A stretch of DNA of 64,000 nucleotides from Paenibacillus sp. FSL R5-0766 (lineage in GTDB: Bacteria; Bacillota; Bacilli; Paenibacillales; Paenibacillaceae), in the NCBI RefSeq assembly GCF_037971845.1, contig NZ_CP150227.1:5952001-6016000 (forward strand), written 5' to 3'. The translations under genes and the position numbers were made by a program. The notes beneath the pieces are model-generated. The model was not told where the DNA came from, searched no databases, and saw only the letters and a program-made list of their open reading frames with translations. Below, in pieces: positions 53,401-63,500 of this stretch. Every line of letters begins with the position of its first letter. Position 1 is the stretch's first letter.

Positions 53401-53512
53401 GCTTCCCCTCCGATTTCAATCCTTTGAGCAGTTGGGCGGCAACTTGCTTATCAATCTTGCCCGCAGCTGCATTCTCAATAATGATTCTCAGCATCTGGCT
53501 TGTTTGGTTCAT
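44405..53512 (-). CDS. Trans-AT PKS: KS-KR-ACP-KS-KR-ACP-C
   Basis: PKS/NRPS bridge protein of 3035 residues, starting at ATG 53512 (GAAGGAG; 14 bases after the previous stop). An N-terminal helix pair (MLRIIIENAAAGKIDKQVAA) looks like a docking element. Module 1: KS (about 42-470; Cys in VDTACSSSLVA, His in ETHGTGTKLGDP and NMGHPYEAAG), a linker ending LPVYPFESHRCW, KR (NADPH loop TGGGGGIG near 920; YSS and ADYVAANAY), ACP (ELGADSILLL). Module 2: KS (about 1340-1770, Cys in VDTACSSSLTA), KR (TGGTGGIG; FSTATTFFSEPGQGDY, where Thr replaces the catalytic Ser), ACP (ELGGDSILGL). A full condensation domain ends the protein (about 2600-3010), with HHIITDG intact. There are no AT, DH, ER or MT domains. 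The predicted result is two ketoreduced extensions, then amide formation with the residue on the NRPS. Confidence 0.93.
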   Translation of the reverse strand: MNQTSQMLRIIIENAAAGKIDKQVAAQLLKGLKSEGKRSDSEGIAIVGISAMLPSADNIGEFWDNIRDRCDSIANFPDSRRQNIDAYLRYAGYGEDIKYSDGSYLKDIDQFDYKLFRIPPRDAALMDPFQRLFLRTAWSALEDAGYGGKSLAGSRTGVYLGFASNIKDSYLRMIQDIDIQLTSDAAVGNISAMMPARISYLLDLKGPSMVVDTACSSSLVAVHLACQSIRNGDCDMALAGGLRVNLMPLDTEYYRGGLEASDGRTRAFDHSSDGAGISEGVATVLLKPLSKALKDKDQIYAVIKGSAINQDGASIGITAPNPEAQADVISRAWDQAGIHPETLSYIETHGTGTKLGDPLELEGLELAFQKYTDKKQFCPIGTVKSNMGHPYEAAGLVSLIKAALVIKNREIPPSLHFDRPNGQIDFKTSPVYVNTRLRKWEGKESPMRCAVSSFGFSGTNCHLVLEEAPVATVADASYAKIGLVVLSAKSEPALRDLVTTYSRLIQEKPPACHLQDLCYTASVGRGHYNFRLAIVAANLVDLGLKLQVLSLAETWNEPESWFSYGEHKIVPASKSQLEPGDITEASRKKLDRQVQELTQGVNLSEWDDEAGVMELGSLYVQGADVDWVELYKGTHVRRVSLPVYPFESHRCWIDLPDELVSNRIDRGATVSSQHTEEFHYTMQWRATERKRTGSGISVMPETVLLIEGKYGAGDSVARVLERTGVKVIRVALGSAYADLIDNRYTLGDQESDYDLLFASLRGKSVDHIIHVGCSLDTRQSGIQSLNELQNSQRRGVYSVYYLVRALMRSDFAEIAGMTLIALNAHHITGDEYAQRPEHAPFLSLSKVLNREHPSISFRSFDIDADTPADVWIEEALGTEDQGDYLIAYRGGQRYVEEFTRVQVAGDTPISVRPQGVYLITGGGGGIGLETARFLASKAPVRLALINRTPIPERVHWDNLMNQPGQAKLCRFITAVTELEAAGSEVSWYSADVADREAMDRVIRDMRTRYGAIHGIIHGAGVGGDQLLVDRSEERFSEVLASKIYGTWNLDELTHSDDLDFFVMYSSVATMFSGVTQADYVAANAYLDAFADERSLRGKRTLTVNWTTWKETGMSVDAGFTADTIFKTVLTAQAIRGLEQAMNSSIRRVLIGQLNFSGGGVRLLDKMQVRLSTELSGKVAEYLQSAASKTRSTKKAGSTSSGEVKLSGKSEGGYTATERHVASVCKEVLGFDEIDIYENFFELGADSILLLKIHAGLSKRYPGVLAVTDLFEFSTIHKLAEYIFKEHGESEEDTVTVLGDMDASATSEEQTSPESAKQAETCPQDQQHSGQTASGPLSGDLAIVGMALNVASTTDVSEFWEHIQGKVDHIRPLPERRQQDLDWYLQNTRLDLPELDSKAGAFIEDIDLFDYSFFKLSPKEASLTDPNQRLFLETVWRAIEDAGYGGGKLAGSDTGVYLGYSTNTVDMYSRFIYETDLGALPDAVVGNTPSIIPARISYLLNLKGPSMLVDTACSSSLTAVHIASRALLSGECSMAAVGGIKISTMPITKKNENMLQGLESGDGKTRAFDDDSDGAGLGEGIGVVMLKRLEDALRDGDQVYAVLKGTAMNQDGSSAGITAPNPAAQQEVITKAWKQAGIHPETITYMETHGTGTALGDPIEIKGIQNAFRQFTDRRQFCAVGSIKTNLGHTSEAAGMISLIKAALAVRHGVIPPNLHFNRPNRNIDFHASPVYVNTRLRPWKVKDGPRRCGVSAFGISGTNCHVILEEPPVITPVSAPARPHLLVLSARSEEALQRLVAEYVRLLDRNERYELVDMCSTASTGRGHYPFRLSLMVRDTEGLLNTLRQLENRSFQSIALPGVEFGEHRTVPKSKKDRAAGEMTESEKLGLSQLMRSAIQSFVQDGRESEYLLKQIAHLYVQGADADWEELYAGEHARKVSLPAYPLERKRCWIHIPERPQLREVSIEEAAAPLHYAAMWKEVNRISMDQHGGNTEPLVILMDRSGIASSVAGKLEAEGRLVIKVYRGESYTNQANAEFTIRSCEEDYERFIRAVEPYKISQLLHFFALDQHADEGTVGELEESLDRGVYSLFYLSKAMSKVHFKRPVDLVLVTSCTQSVTGSEPYIRPEHAPMVGLGKTICHEMNQFRCRSIDIDDETPMDQWLQEIRDPDTLYLAAYRKGRRYVQELGEIPISLLPDQPIHMREGGVYLITGGTGGIGLETASALSLAPEKIKLVLMNRSPFPERATWEDVLSSGEETKLTAQIGRIKEMEARGTEVHLYSVDISDPLQLASVLSKIRQQHGPVSGIIHGAGVAGEGFLMNKEREAFERVMRPKVLGTWSLDQLTRADQPDFFVMFSTATTFFSEPGQGDYTAANAYMDSFAAHRRQAGLSTLAVNWTAWKETGMARDFHANSDGGFKAITTARGIQGLQEAMGKDVTQVLIGELNREGIYQHVSDDMPLMLFSSDISEAIETGRKGNASRAQEESGDMKLLGRTDEDYSIIESALGRLWSKSLGVNELSIYDDFYELGGDSILGLKIANGLTKELSILVNTAEILMYPTIAESAAYLEESYGLSISGDSEGALPVLTRVEPQPYYPVSSAQKRFVVLDRLEGQNTNANIPRASIMEGDFEHGAFEQIIRKLIQRHESFRTSFEFLDGIPYQKVWDQVDFNVGYSESTREQLTEKLLGFVKPFELDQAPLFRFEVVKLGDRVHAVFFDMHHIITDGMSMDIIMQEIIDLYEGRELKPLTIQYKDYAVWHNALLSSGALLKQEEYWLNLYEDSIPQLKLPTDYLRPLANEFEGDQVVFIGNETLTMDLDRMAAKTGTTLFMLLLAAYNVLLSKYADQDDIVVGSPIAGRSHADLEDVVGVFINIITIRTKPQSGKTFLELLAEVREAALKSYENQQFQFEDLVRKLNLNRDRHRNPLFDAMFALQNVGTVDVTVGKFTTTPYEFGAAESRYDVYLEIIEKHDKLRFNLEYRTKLFKRETAEKMLHDYVALLQQLLLHPEQKLGEIELESSKHMLVSYDSAAEDLDFNF

Positions 53513-53526
53513 CGGGTTCTCCTTCC

Positions 53527-56500
53527 TCAACGATCCTCGAAGCTCTTGACTGCATCGTCAATGCTCAGGTTACCAGCTTCAATATCCTTAAACAGTTGTT
53601 CAAAATCATCCGCCGGTGGGGCTGGCTCAGTTGCCGGTTTTATATCCAGCTTGGTCATGACAAATTGGGATAACGCATGTACACTGGTGTACGAAAACAG
53701 ATGGATTAGTTTCATTTTGCCTGGATAGGCTTCTTCAAGCAGAGAGAATAACCGATTTAACAGAATGGAATCTCCGCCCAGATCAAAAAAGCTATCGTGG
53801 ATATCCAGCTCTTCAAAACCAAGCACTTCGTTATACATGCCTGCAATCTGCCGTTCGATGCTGTTGTAATCCTCGCCGTCTTTTCCTTTGAGTTCAACAT
53901 GTGCATTCGCCGATTTGTTTCGTTTAGCTGCAGCAGGAGCCACCTGACGCGACTCTTCCAACTTCTCGGCTTCTTTCAGCCTGTTCGTCATCTCTTCGGA
54001 GAATCGGAATGGAAATTTGGTCAACAGTGCTTTGGCAAACCGTGGGTGGTATGTAAATTCCCCGATCAACACACGCGGCACCTCTTTGTTCAATGCTGCA
54101 AAAAATCCGGCCGTTGCCTGTTCGGTCGGAAGGGCTTTTGTAATGGCGTCCACATTAAAACCATAATCCACAGACATGCCCGCTTCTTTCCACGAAGACC
54201 AGTTAATAGACAAGGTCTTCAGGCCGCTTTTGCTGCGCGAGTAAGACAAAGCATCCAGATATGCATTGGCCGCTGAATAATCTCCTTGTCCAACCTCACT
54301 TGACAGCGACAGACCGGAAGAGAAAAAGACCAGGAAATCAAGCTCATCCTGACGGGTCAGTTGGTCCAGTATCCAGGCTCCCTGCACTTTTGGATGAAGG
54401 ACTTCGTCAAACGTTTCCTGCGTTTTGCGGATCAAATATCCAACCGCCGGTACACCTGCACCGTGGATCACTCCTGTGATGGACCCATGCTTTTCCCTGA
54501 CATCGGCCAGTACATCCTGCATCGCTTCATAATCCGATACATCGGCTGCATAACAGGATACTTCTGAACCCTGTTGTTCAATCTCCAGGAAGTTGCGGAG
54601 ACGAGCAGCCGTCTTGGATTCAAGCTCAGGGTCATTAAGCAGTGTCTCCCATTCCGATCTTGCAGGAACTGGGGTACGCCCAATTAACACAAGTTTGACC
54701 TCTGCTTGGGAAGCGAAAAATTTTGCCATTTCCTGACCAATCCCGCCTGTACCCCCAGTAATGACATACACACCACCCTGTTGAATATCGACAGGAGAAT
54801 CTGTCAGCTCATCGGCTTGAACCTCACCCAATTCCTCGATATAACGGACCCCACTACGATAGGCAGAGGTATAACTCTGATCTTGGGAACCCATTTCCTG
54901 AAGCAGTTCATCTGCCCCTGCGCTCTCGTCCAGATCAATGCTTCGACAGGTAATATGCGGATATTCCAAGGCGAGCACTTTACCCAAACCGTATAACGAG
55001 GCCGCTTCAGGAGAAAGTCGACTCTCATCCGTTGTAACTTCGTAGACCTGTTCGGAGACCAGCATCATATTCAGTGCGTTGTCACTTCCGTGTTCAATGA
55101 GTGCACGAATCAGATAAAACAGGCTATATACGCCCTTTTGCTGACTATGTTCCAAATCCTGAAGTGTATGAATTTCCGCAGAACTCGGCACCGCAAAGAG
55201 ATGTACAATGTCACTTATGGATGTATTCCCCAGCGCTGCAAATAGCTCCGCAAAGTTGCTTTCCGAACCATTCACCGTGAACGAACCGTCAGGTTCATGC
55301 TTGAAAGATTCTCCGTAACGCACCTCAATTACTTGGCGCCCTGACTGCTTAAGGCGTTCAACCAATGCGCTTCCCCGTTTACCCTCATCCTTCAAAATCA
55401 GAACTGCACCTGTTCCCTGAATCGGTTCTGGCTCTGTTAGATCAGCTTTCCTCCAGTTCATCCGATAGAATCGGGCTGGCGTCGGTTCTTCCGAGACCGC
55501 ACTGCTGCAATTTGCGGTAGCGGCAGTACGAGCGCCCTCGGGAACTTCAAACCAGCAGCGAGTCCGGGTAAATGGATAGGTTGGCAGACTTGTTTTGCGC
55601 AGTCCGTCTCCTGTGTATAGAAGCTCCCAGTTCAGTTCTGCACCTTGTACATAATGCAGTCCAATCTGGTCCAGTATGTCCTGTACAGCCTGCTGACCCT
55701 TACCCATCTTCGCCAGTTCCGGATTCAGACTCATAGTCCGATCGCCCTTGTGACCATCTTCGCCACCTGTAGCTGGTGAATCTGGACGATTTTGATCGTT
55801 GCTAACCTTGTGATAACCGTAATAAATCCCTGGACTTCGATGTCCACTGGGTCCACTACTTTTGCTTAAATTCTCATCGGCTCCGATCATTCGTCCAGCT
55901 TCATTTAATCGAAGCAAGAGCTCTTCCGCATCCTGCCCGGTGACCAGTAAACGGTAGGCGTAGTGCCCCCTCCCTGTGTTGGCGGTATAACACAGAGAAG
56001 GTACATTCTGAGCTTCAACTTGAGAGAGAACGTGAGTATATTCCGTAATCAGCGTCTGGAGCGCTGCCTGCGTTTTGGCCGATACGGTTAGAAGTTGTTC
56101 TCCGCGTATTTCCAGCTCTTTAACCGTAGTGGTCGGCGCTTCTTCCAGCACAATGTGACAATTGGTCCCACTGATGCCAAATGCACTAACACCGCTACGT
56201 CGTGGCGTGGCAGCGTTATCCCACTCCCGCAACCGGGCATTCACATAGACCGGGGATGCCGCAAAATCGATGGCCCGATTCGGTCTGTGAAAATGTTTGG
56301 AGGCAGGAATCTGTTTATGTTTCAGTGACAAGGCCGATTTGATCAAACCCACGACACCAGCCGCCTCTGACAGGTGACCGATATTCGTTTTGACCGAGCC
56401 GATTCCGCAAAATTGACTTTTACCCGTGTGACGCCGGAATGCCTGCTCAATCCCTTGTACCTCAAGCGGATCGCCCAGCATGGTGCCACTGCCATGAGTC

Positions 56501-57558
56501 TCAATATAAGAGACCGTCTCGGGATCGATACCCGCATCCGCCCAGGCTTGAAGAATCGCTTCCGTCTGTGCCTCCGGGTTCGGGGCAGCGATACTGATGG
56601 ATTTACCGTCCTGGTTTACGCCATACCCTTTGATAACAGCGTAGATCTGATCACGGTCTTCCAACGCTTTAACCAATGGTTTGAGCATCACCACCCCTGC
56701 GCCTTCACCAATACCCGATCCGTCCGAATCGTCATCAAACGCTTTGGTTCTCCAATCGGTGGACTCAATCCCAATTTTGATATGATCACTCTTTAGCGGA
56801 ACCAAATTAATCTTGATTCCCCCAACGAGCGCCTGATCGCATTGCCCCTCCTTGATCGCCTGACAAGCCAGTGTAATGGCCACCAGAGAGGATGAACAAG
56901 ACGTATCCACCACCAAGCTCGGCCCTTTTAAATCCAGTAAGAAGGATAACCGACCAGCCGCTACAGAAGCCAGATTACCCACAAGCGAGTACGCAAAGGA
57001 TTCCGGTTCCGCATCGTAGATAAAACGTGAGTAAAGATCCCGAATATTGTTGGAAAGGCCCAGGTATACCCCCGTGCGGCTGCCAACCAGTTTCCCTCCC
57101 CCATACCCTGCGTCCTCGATCGCTTTCCATGCCGTTTCCAGAAACAGCCTGTGATTGGGGTCCGTCAGACTGGCTTCTTTGGGTGACATTTTAAAATAGG
57201 CATAATCAAATTTATCAATCTCATCCAGATAGGCATTTTCGTTGAATTGAATCTCGTCTGGCGACATACCTAGATATTGCAGATACGAATGAATGTCCGG
57301 CACTCTGGAAGCCGGAAAGGAACGAATGCTGTCCGTACCACTGACGATGTTGTCCCAGAATTCTTCGGGAGAATCAGCTTGCGGCAATTTCAAAGCCATG
57401 CCCACAATGGCAATATCTTTGGCAGTATTGGTTGACCCGGACGCAGTATAGGCGTCCTCCTCCGATTTGAGTTTTTTGAGCAGCTGCACGGCCACTGTTT
57501 TGTCCAAGCTTCCGTCTTGCAGCTGTTCCATGACAAACTTGTATACACTCTCCACCAC
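53527..57558 (-). CDS. Trans-AT PKS: single module KS-KR-ACP
   Basis: PKS protein of 1343 residues. It starts at GTG 57558 (tandem GTG-GTG), with AAAGGAGG just upstream, ten bases after the preceding PKS gene. An N-terminal helix pair (MVESVYKFVMEQLQDGSLDK) resembles that of the next protein. KS (about 48-475) has Cys in VDTSCSSSLVA and His in ETHGSGTMLGDP and NIGHLSEAAG. The linker ends LPTYPFTRTRCW. KR (about 930-1100) has TGGTGGIG, FFSSGLSLSSEVGQGDY and AAN. The ACP Ser is in DLGGDSILLN (about 1260). The C-terminal tail FKDIEAGNLSIDDAVKSF looks like the partner docking element. No AT is present, so it depends on the trans-AT. One beta-hydroxy extension is predicted. Confidence 0.94.
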   Translation of the reverse strand: MVESVYKFVMEQLQDGSLDKTVAVQLLKKLKSEEDAYTASGSTNTAKDIAIVGMALKLPQADSPEEFWDNIVSGTDSIRSFPASRVPDIHSYLQYLGMSPDEIQFNENAYLDEIDKFDYAYFKMSPKEASLTDPNHRLFLETAWKAIEDAGYGGGKLVGSRTGVYLGLSNNIRDLYSRFIYDAEPESFAYSLVGNLASVAAGRLSFLLDLKGPSLVVDTSCSSSLVAITLACQAIKEGQCDQALVGGIKINLVPLKSDHIKIGIESTDWRTKAFDDDSDGSGIGEGAGVVMLKPLVKALEDRDQIYAVIKGYGVNQDGKSISIAAPNPEAQTEAILQAWADAGIDPETVSYIETHGSGTMLGDPLEVQGIEQAFRRHTGKSQFCGIGSVKTNIGHLSEAAGVVGLIKSALSLKHKQIPASKHFHRPNRAIDFAASPVYVNARLREWDNAATPRRSGVSAFGISGTNCHIVLEEAPTTTVKELEIRGEQLLTVSAKTQAALQTLITEYTHVLSQVEAQNVPSLCYTANTGRGHYAYRLLVTGQDAEELLLRLNEAGRMIGADENLSKSSGPSGHRSPGIYYGYHKVSNDQNRPDSPATGGEDGHKGDRTMSLNPELAKMGKGQQAVQDILDQIGLHYVQGAELNWELLYTGDGLRKTSLPTYPFTRTRCWFEVPEGARTAATANCSSAVSEEPTPARFYRMNWRKADLTEPEPIQGTGAVLILKDEGKRGSALVERLKQSGRQVIEVRYGESFKHEPDGSFTVNGSESNFAELFAALGNTSISDIVHLFAVPSSAEIHTLQDLEHSQQKGVYSLFYLIRALIEHGSDNALNMMLVSEQVYEVTTDESRLSPEAASLYGLGKVLALEYPHITCRSIDLDESAGADELLQEMGSQDQSYTSAYRSGVRYIEELGEVQADELTDSPVDIQQGGVYVITGGTGGIGQEMAKFFASQAEVKLVLIGRTPVPARSEWETLLNDPELESKTAARLRNFLEIEQQGSEVSCYAADVSDYEAMQDVLADVREKHGSITGVIHGAGVPAVGYLIRKTQETFDEVLHPKVQGAWILDQLTRQDELDFLVFFSSGLSLSSEVGQGDYSAANAYLDALSYSRSKSGLKTLSINWSSWKEAGMSVDYGFNVDAITKALPTEQATAGFFAALNKEVPRVLIGEFTYHPRFAKALLTKFPFRFSEEMTNRLKEAEKLEESRQVAPAAAKRNKSANAHVELKGKDGEDYNSIERQIAGMYNEVLGFEELDIHDSFFDLGGDSILLNRLFSLLEEAYPGKMKLIHLFSYTSVHALSQFVMTKLDIKPATEPAPPADDFEQLFKDIEAGNLSIDDAVKSFEDR

Positions 57559-57568
57559 AGTTCCTCCT

Positions 57569-60500
57569 TTACAGGTTAATCAGGTTATTCAAAGCCTGCT
57601 GCAGCGTAACGTCGCCACTTTCCATCTGGTCGATTACACGCTTCAGATCCTGCTCCATGTCTTGTGGCTTCGAAGTAGCCTTCTCATCCATAAACCGAGC
57701 CAATCTGCTAATATTGGAGTTCGCAAACAAATCCGTGACTTTGGTCAAACCAGGAAACTGCTGATCAATCCTGGCCTGAACCTGTATAAGCACAATGGAA
57801 TCAGCACCCATCTCGAAGAAACTGTCCCCTACATTAATCTCATGAAAACCAAGCATCGTTCGACAGATGGAAGCGAGTGCCTTTTCAGTTGGTGTATAGG
57901 ATGCGTCTGATTTACCTGTCAAAACCACTTCTCCGTCACGTTCCTCTGACGGGGATACCCGGAGACGCTTGTTGGCCATTTGCTTCATCCGTTGGTCCAG
58001 TTGAACGCGAATAGCGGAAGAGAGATCAAACGGACTTTTGGCCAGTGCCGATATCAATTGACCCTCATAATGAATCTGACCAATAAGTACTCGGCGAACC
58101 GATGATTGCCGCATCACAAGAGATAATTGATTCATCGCTTGTTCCGTAGGCATGGCTTTGAACAACGTATCCACAGCAAACCCGTGCTCTGCTGACATAC
58201 CCGTTTCCTTCCAGGTAGACCATTGCACAGTCAGCGTGCGCTTGCCCATCATTGATCTGTAGTCAGCATATGCATCTAGGTAGGCATTGGCAGCAATGTA
58301 ATCCGCCTGTCCCGGGGCGCTGAATACCGAAGCGATCGATGAATAGAGCACCATAAAATCGAGATGATCCTGTTCGGTAAGTTGATCCAATACCCAAGTA
58401 CCATGTACTTTGGGAGAGAATACCTCGGTGAATCCCGCCTGTGAACGGCTTGTGATCATTTCCGAGCTTCCAACCCCTGCGCCATGGACAACCCCTTTAA
58501 TTTTCCCGAACGTTGCCCGAAGCTGATCCAGAACTACACGCATGGCATCCAGATCCGACACATCTGCAGCATGGCAACTAACCTGATGTCCCCGGCTCTC
58601 CAGTTCACGAATAACTGTAATTTGATGAATCACCTTGAATCTCGATTGTTCTGCAACAATGGCATCCCATTCCTCACGTGCAGGAATCGGTGTACGGCTG
58701 ATTAATGCTAGGTTCACTGGAGCGTCGGAAGCCAGATATCGCGCGGTTTCCAAGCCAATTCCACCGGTACCACCAGTAATGATGTACACACCATCGTTGT
58801 CAAAAATAAAGGCATCTTCAGCAGGTGCAGATTCATTCAATGCTCTGAACTCCTGAACATACCGTGTTCCATTACGATAGGCCACCTCATAATAGGAAGA
58901 TGTCGTACCGATCTCTTGCAACAACTGCTCCAGAGAAGAGTCCTCATCCATATCTATACAACGGCAATGAACCTGTATGTTCTCCTTGCCTACCACTCTG
59001 CCCATTCCAAAGGCAGAAGCCAGATGAGGCTTTATCCGCTCCGTACCGGTAATGCAATTGACCTCACGGGACACCAGAACTAACTCCATGGGCTGGCTCA
59101 GAGAACTGGACAACAGCGCTCGAATAAACCGGAAGAACCCATATACACGTTCATCTAGAACAGTCTCTAATGATTCCATGTCACTAGATACACTTGCTGC
59201 ATGTTCATCACTGCCCACACCGTTTAGATACACCACTCTGGAAAGTCGGTCTAGGCCCGCCTGTTGCAGCACACGCTGATAGACTTCCACCTGTTCCAGA
59301 TTTCGACTGTTCGGGTCAGATTGCAGAACATCCGCCTGAAGTACGGTATATACCTGCATCCCCGACTGTTCCATACGTGCTGCTATCTCAGCTGCATAAT
59401 CGGACCCATCCAGAAGTACCAGTGTAGTACCATGGCTCGCTTCGATCGGCTGATCGGAAACCTCTTTCGCTATCTCCTTCTGCTGCCATACAAGCTCGTA
59501 GGCTTGCGGTACCGATCTGGTGCTCGCTTGTGCATACACTGAAGACTGCTCGGGAAGATCCACCCAGCAGCGTGTATTATCGTATGGATACAATGGAAGA
59601 CTGATTTTACGAATTTCCTCTTCCCTGTACATCAGGCTCCAATCCACGTCACTGCCTGTAGTGTACAGTCTGCATAATTCATGTAATAAACCCGGATCTG
59701 AAGACTCCATGTATCGGGATAGGCAATCTCTGCCCTCCTGCTTCAAGATGGACTTCTCCTGCCCCGTCAATTCGTGGTCTTTCCCTTCGATCTTCTCTGT
59801 GATTACTTTATGCACGCCATAATAGAGCTGATGCTCACCTGTGGATTCGAGACCTGATGTAGCGAGTAGCCGCAACTTCATGAGCAGATCGGATGTGTCC
59901 GTCACTCCAAAGGCAATCCGATATACATGATGCCAGCGCCCCGTATTCGCGGTATAACATATGTTTTTGAGCGAAAGTTCCTGCTGACGTTCCGAGATAA
60001 AACGGATATAGTTATCAACCAGCGCAAGTAATGACTTGCGGCTCTTGGCACTTAGCGTGAACACTTCCACATCTCTGGTAATCTTCCGTTCCTGGATCAC
60101 AGGCGGCTCTTCCAGTACGAGATGGCAATTGGTTCCGCTAAATCCAAAGGCACTGACTCCGCAGCGAAGCGGCTCCCCGTTCCCGTCCCATGGTCTCGAT
60201 TTCGTGTTGACATACAACGGCGAATCCTGGAATGAAATGGATGAGTTAGGCTTATCAAAATGAAGCGTAGGTGGTAATACCCGATGCTTCAAGGCCATAG
60301 CCGCTTTAACCAGACTGCCCACACCAGCTGCTTCAAACAAATGGCCTATATTGGACTTGACCGAGCCTATAGCAACAAACTGATGCTTGTCTGTATATCG
60401 GCGCAGCGCTGTGGTAAGTCCATCCATTTCAATTGGATCGCCGAGCTTCGTCGCTGTACCATGCGTCTCCACGTAACCAATGGTCGAAGGATCAATACCG

Positions 60501-63500
60501 GCATCCTGCCATGCCTTCACAATGACATCCGTCTGTGCTTCAGGATTCGGAGCCGTAATGCCAATCGAAGCTCCATCCTGATTAATGGCACTTCCTTTGA
60601 TAACCGCATAAATATTGTCTTTATCCGCAATCGCCTTGCTTAGTGACTTCAATACTACGGCGGCTCCGCCTTCACCAAGCCCCGAACCATCTGCTTCTTG
60701 ATCAAATGGCTTGGTTAATCCATCCGAAGATTCAATGCCGACTTTCAAATAATCATGATCCAACGGACTGAGGCTGATCCGTGCACCCGCGACAATCGCC
60801 ATCTCGCAATCACCATTACGAATGGCCCGGCAGGCCAGATGAGTAGCGACAAGTGATGCAGAACATGCCGTGTCGATCACCATCGTAGGCCCCTTGAGAT
60901 CCAGTGGATAGGCAATACGAGTCGGCATCATGGCTGTGATGTTCCCGACAATGGACATCGGATATTGATAGGGGTCCAGATCACAGATCATTTTGAGATA
61001 AGAATCGTTCAGGCTACTTGCAAAACCCATATAGACACCTGTATTTGTTCCTTCGATGCGCCCTCCGTAACCTGCATCCTCTACCGCATGCCATGACGTC
61101 TTCATGAATAACCGCTGAATCGGGTCCGTTAATCCGGCCTCCTTCGGAGACAAACGGAAATACTTATAATCAAACTGATCAATATCATCCAGAAATGCAC
61201 CCTGAAGGTACTGCACTTCTTTGTCCGCACCCAGCTTGGCATTCATCCATTGATGATAGGCATCCATGTCTTTTTTGCGTCCCTCTGGAAAATCCGTTGT
61301 ACAGTCCACACCGTTCAAAATGTTGTCCCAATACTGCTCTGCCGTATCAGCCATTGGCATTTCCGCAGCAATCCCAATAATGGCGATGGCCTCATCCTGT
61401 TCAACGATTGGTTTCTTTTGCTCCAGAGGAGCAGCCGCTTTTGCTTTTACAGCCGTGCCGTTACCCTGGTTCACATGCAGAGCCAGCTTATGGATAGACG
61501 TATGTGCAAATAAATGAGCAATCTTCACTTTACCCGGAAACTCCTCGTTCAGCCTCTCATGCATACGGATCAGCATAATGGAGTTGCCCCCGAGATCGAA
61601 GAAATTATCATAGATATTGATCTCCTGATAACCCAGAATCTCACTGTATATGCGTGCTACCTGCTGCTCGGTTTCCGAATAGAGTCCCCCTTCATTCCCT
61701 GAAAGATCTACGGGCCCCGTATGCTTCTCCTGTGGTACGGTCCGGTTGGAACGATTCGATGCTCCCTGGTCAGCGATTTCCCTACTCCGCTTCACTCCAG
61801 CTTCCAACTTATCCGACAAACGGAACGGGAACTGCCCAAGTGCAGCGAGATGTTTACTTCCATAATTCATCGCACCGATGAATACTCGGGAGAGTCGTCT
61901 GCTCATGGCTGCTTCCATCGCTGCAATGCCATCCGTTGTAGGAATAGTCTTGAACATGCCATCCACATTAATACCAAATTCCACGGACATTCCGGTCTCT
62001 TTCCACGATACCCAATCAATGGAGAGTGTTCTGCGTCCCTGCCCCGTCCTCCATGCCGCGAAGGAATCCAAATAACAATTGGCAGCCGTATAATCACCTT
62101 GTCCAATTTCACCGATCACAGATATACCGGAGGAGAACAATACCATAAAGTCCATGTCTTGATCTCGCGTCAGTTTCTCCAGAATCCAGGTTCCCTTCAC
62201 CTTGGGTCCAAGAATGGTCTCGAATTCATCATCGCTTTTGCGATATATAAATCCGTCTCCGGGAATACCTGCTCCATGAATAACACCATGTATGTTTCCA
62301 TAGCGGTGGGTGATATCCTGAATCACTTCCGTCATGCCTACAACATCGGCCAGATCCGCATTGTAATAATGAACGGTTGCGCCCAATGCTTCCAGTTCAA
62401 GGATGCCTTGCATCTTGGGACCGCGGGAATCTTGGCCTGCTTCCAATATGTCTTCCCATTCCTCCTTTGCCGGAAGAAGTGTCCGACCAACAATCGCCAG
62501 CTTCACTTGCTCCGAAGAAGCCAGAAACCGTGCTGCTTCCAGACCAATACCACTTGTACCGCCTGTCACGAGATATAAACCGCCTGGACGCACCTTGAAA
62601 GGTACGCTCTCATGTTCATTAAGATCCATCTCTGTAAAGGTCTCCGTATAACGCTGGCCTTCACGATACGAAACAGCATAAGCTTCACCGTTGATATGTC
62701 TTTCCTTGAGGATATCCTTCGCAGATATGGACTGATCCACATCTATAAACTTGCTCCGAATATGTCCATATTCCTGCTGAATCACTTTACCAAGTCCCAT
62801 TAAGAGTGCATTATGAGGGGTAATCCTCTCTTCTCTTCCTGTGACTTGTCCAGCGTACTCAGCAATCAGGTTCAGATGAATTTCTTCAGCAAAGCCTTTG
62901 CTCATAAGCGCCTGAATCAGATAGACCGGTGAGTAGAAAGCTTCCTGTTGTCTGGCTTCAATAGCTGCCAAATCTTCAGGATATAATGAATTGCCCATCA
63001 TGGATAAATAGATGATTTCAGTAATTTCACCGTCTGTGAACATGTTTAACAGCTCAGTATAGGCCGCCGGAGCAGCTCCGCCGACTTCGTATTGATTCTC
63101 CGATATTTGCCGGAACTGGTTACCCGGTCTCACATGGACTACCCGCTTGCATTCGCCCTCCAGTTCTGCCGACAGTTCCTGTTCCAATTCGGTACCATTA
63201 CCGATCATCATGACTGTGCCTGAAGAGGAAGGCACCGAGGTATGCAAAGTCGTATCCCCATTGTCCTCTATCCAGCGCACCGTATGAAAATAGTCCTTTA
63301 ACGACACAGCAGTCGGGTCTTGAATATCAATCCAGCATCTGCTGGGCTCAAACGGATACGTAGGTAAACTCAACTTCCGTACCTGTCTTCTTTGATATAG
63401 CTGCCCCCAATCCATCGTTGCACCCTCGGCATAGAGTAAAGCCAGCTCCCGAAGTGCTGATTCATCCCATACAAGAGGACTGGAAGCAAGTTCTTTGATC

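Noticed and set aside
44405..57558. Possible cis AT domains between KS and KR
   Set aside because: The KS-KR stretch has only the linker ending LPxYPFxxxRCW; no GHSxG or GxxFHS motif was found, so the modules are AT-less.
61721..62578. Plus-strand open frame of 285 codons
   Set aside because: Antisense shadow of a KR-ACP region of the partial PKS; low-complexity composition and no ribosome site.
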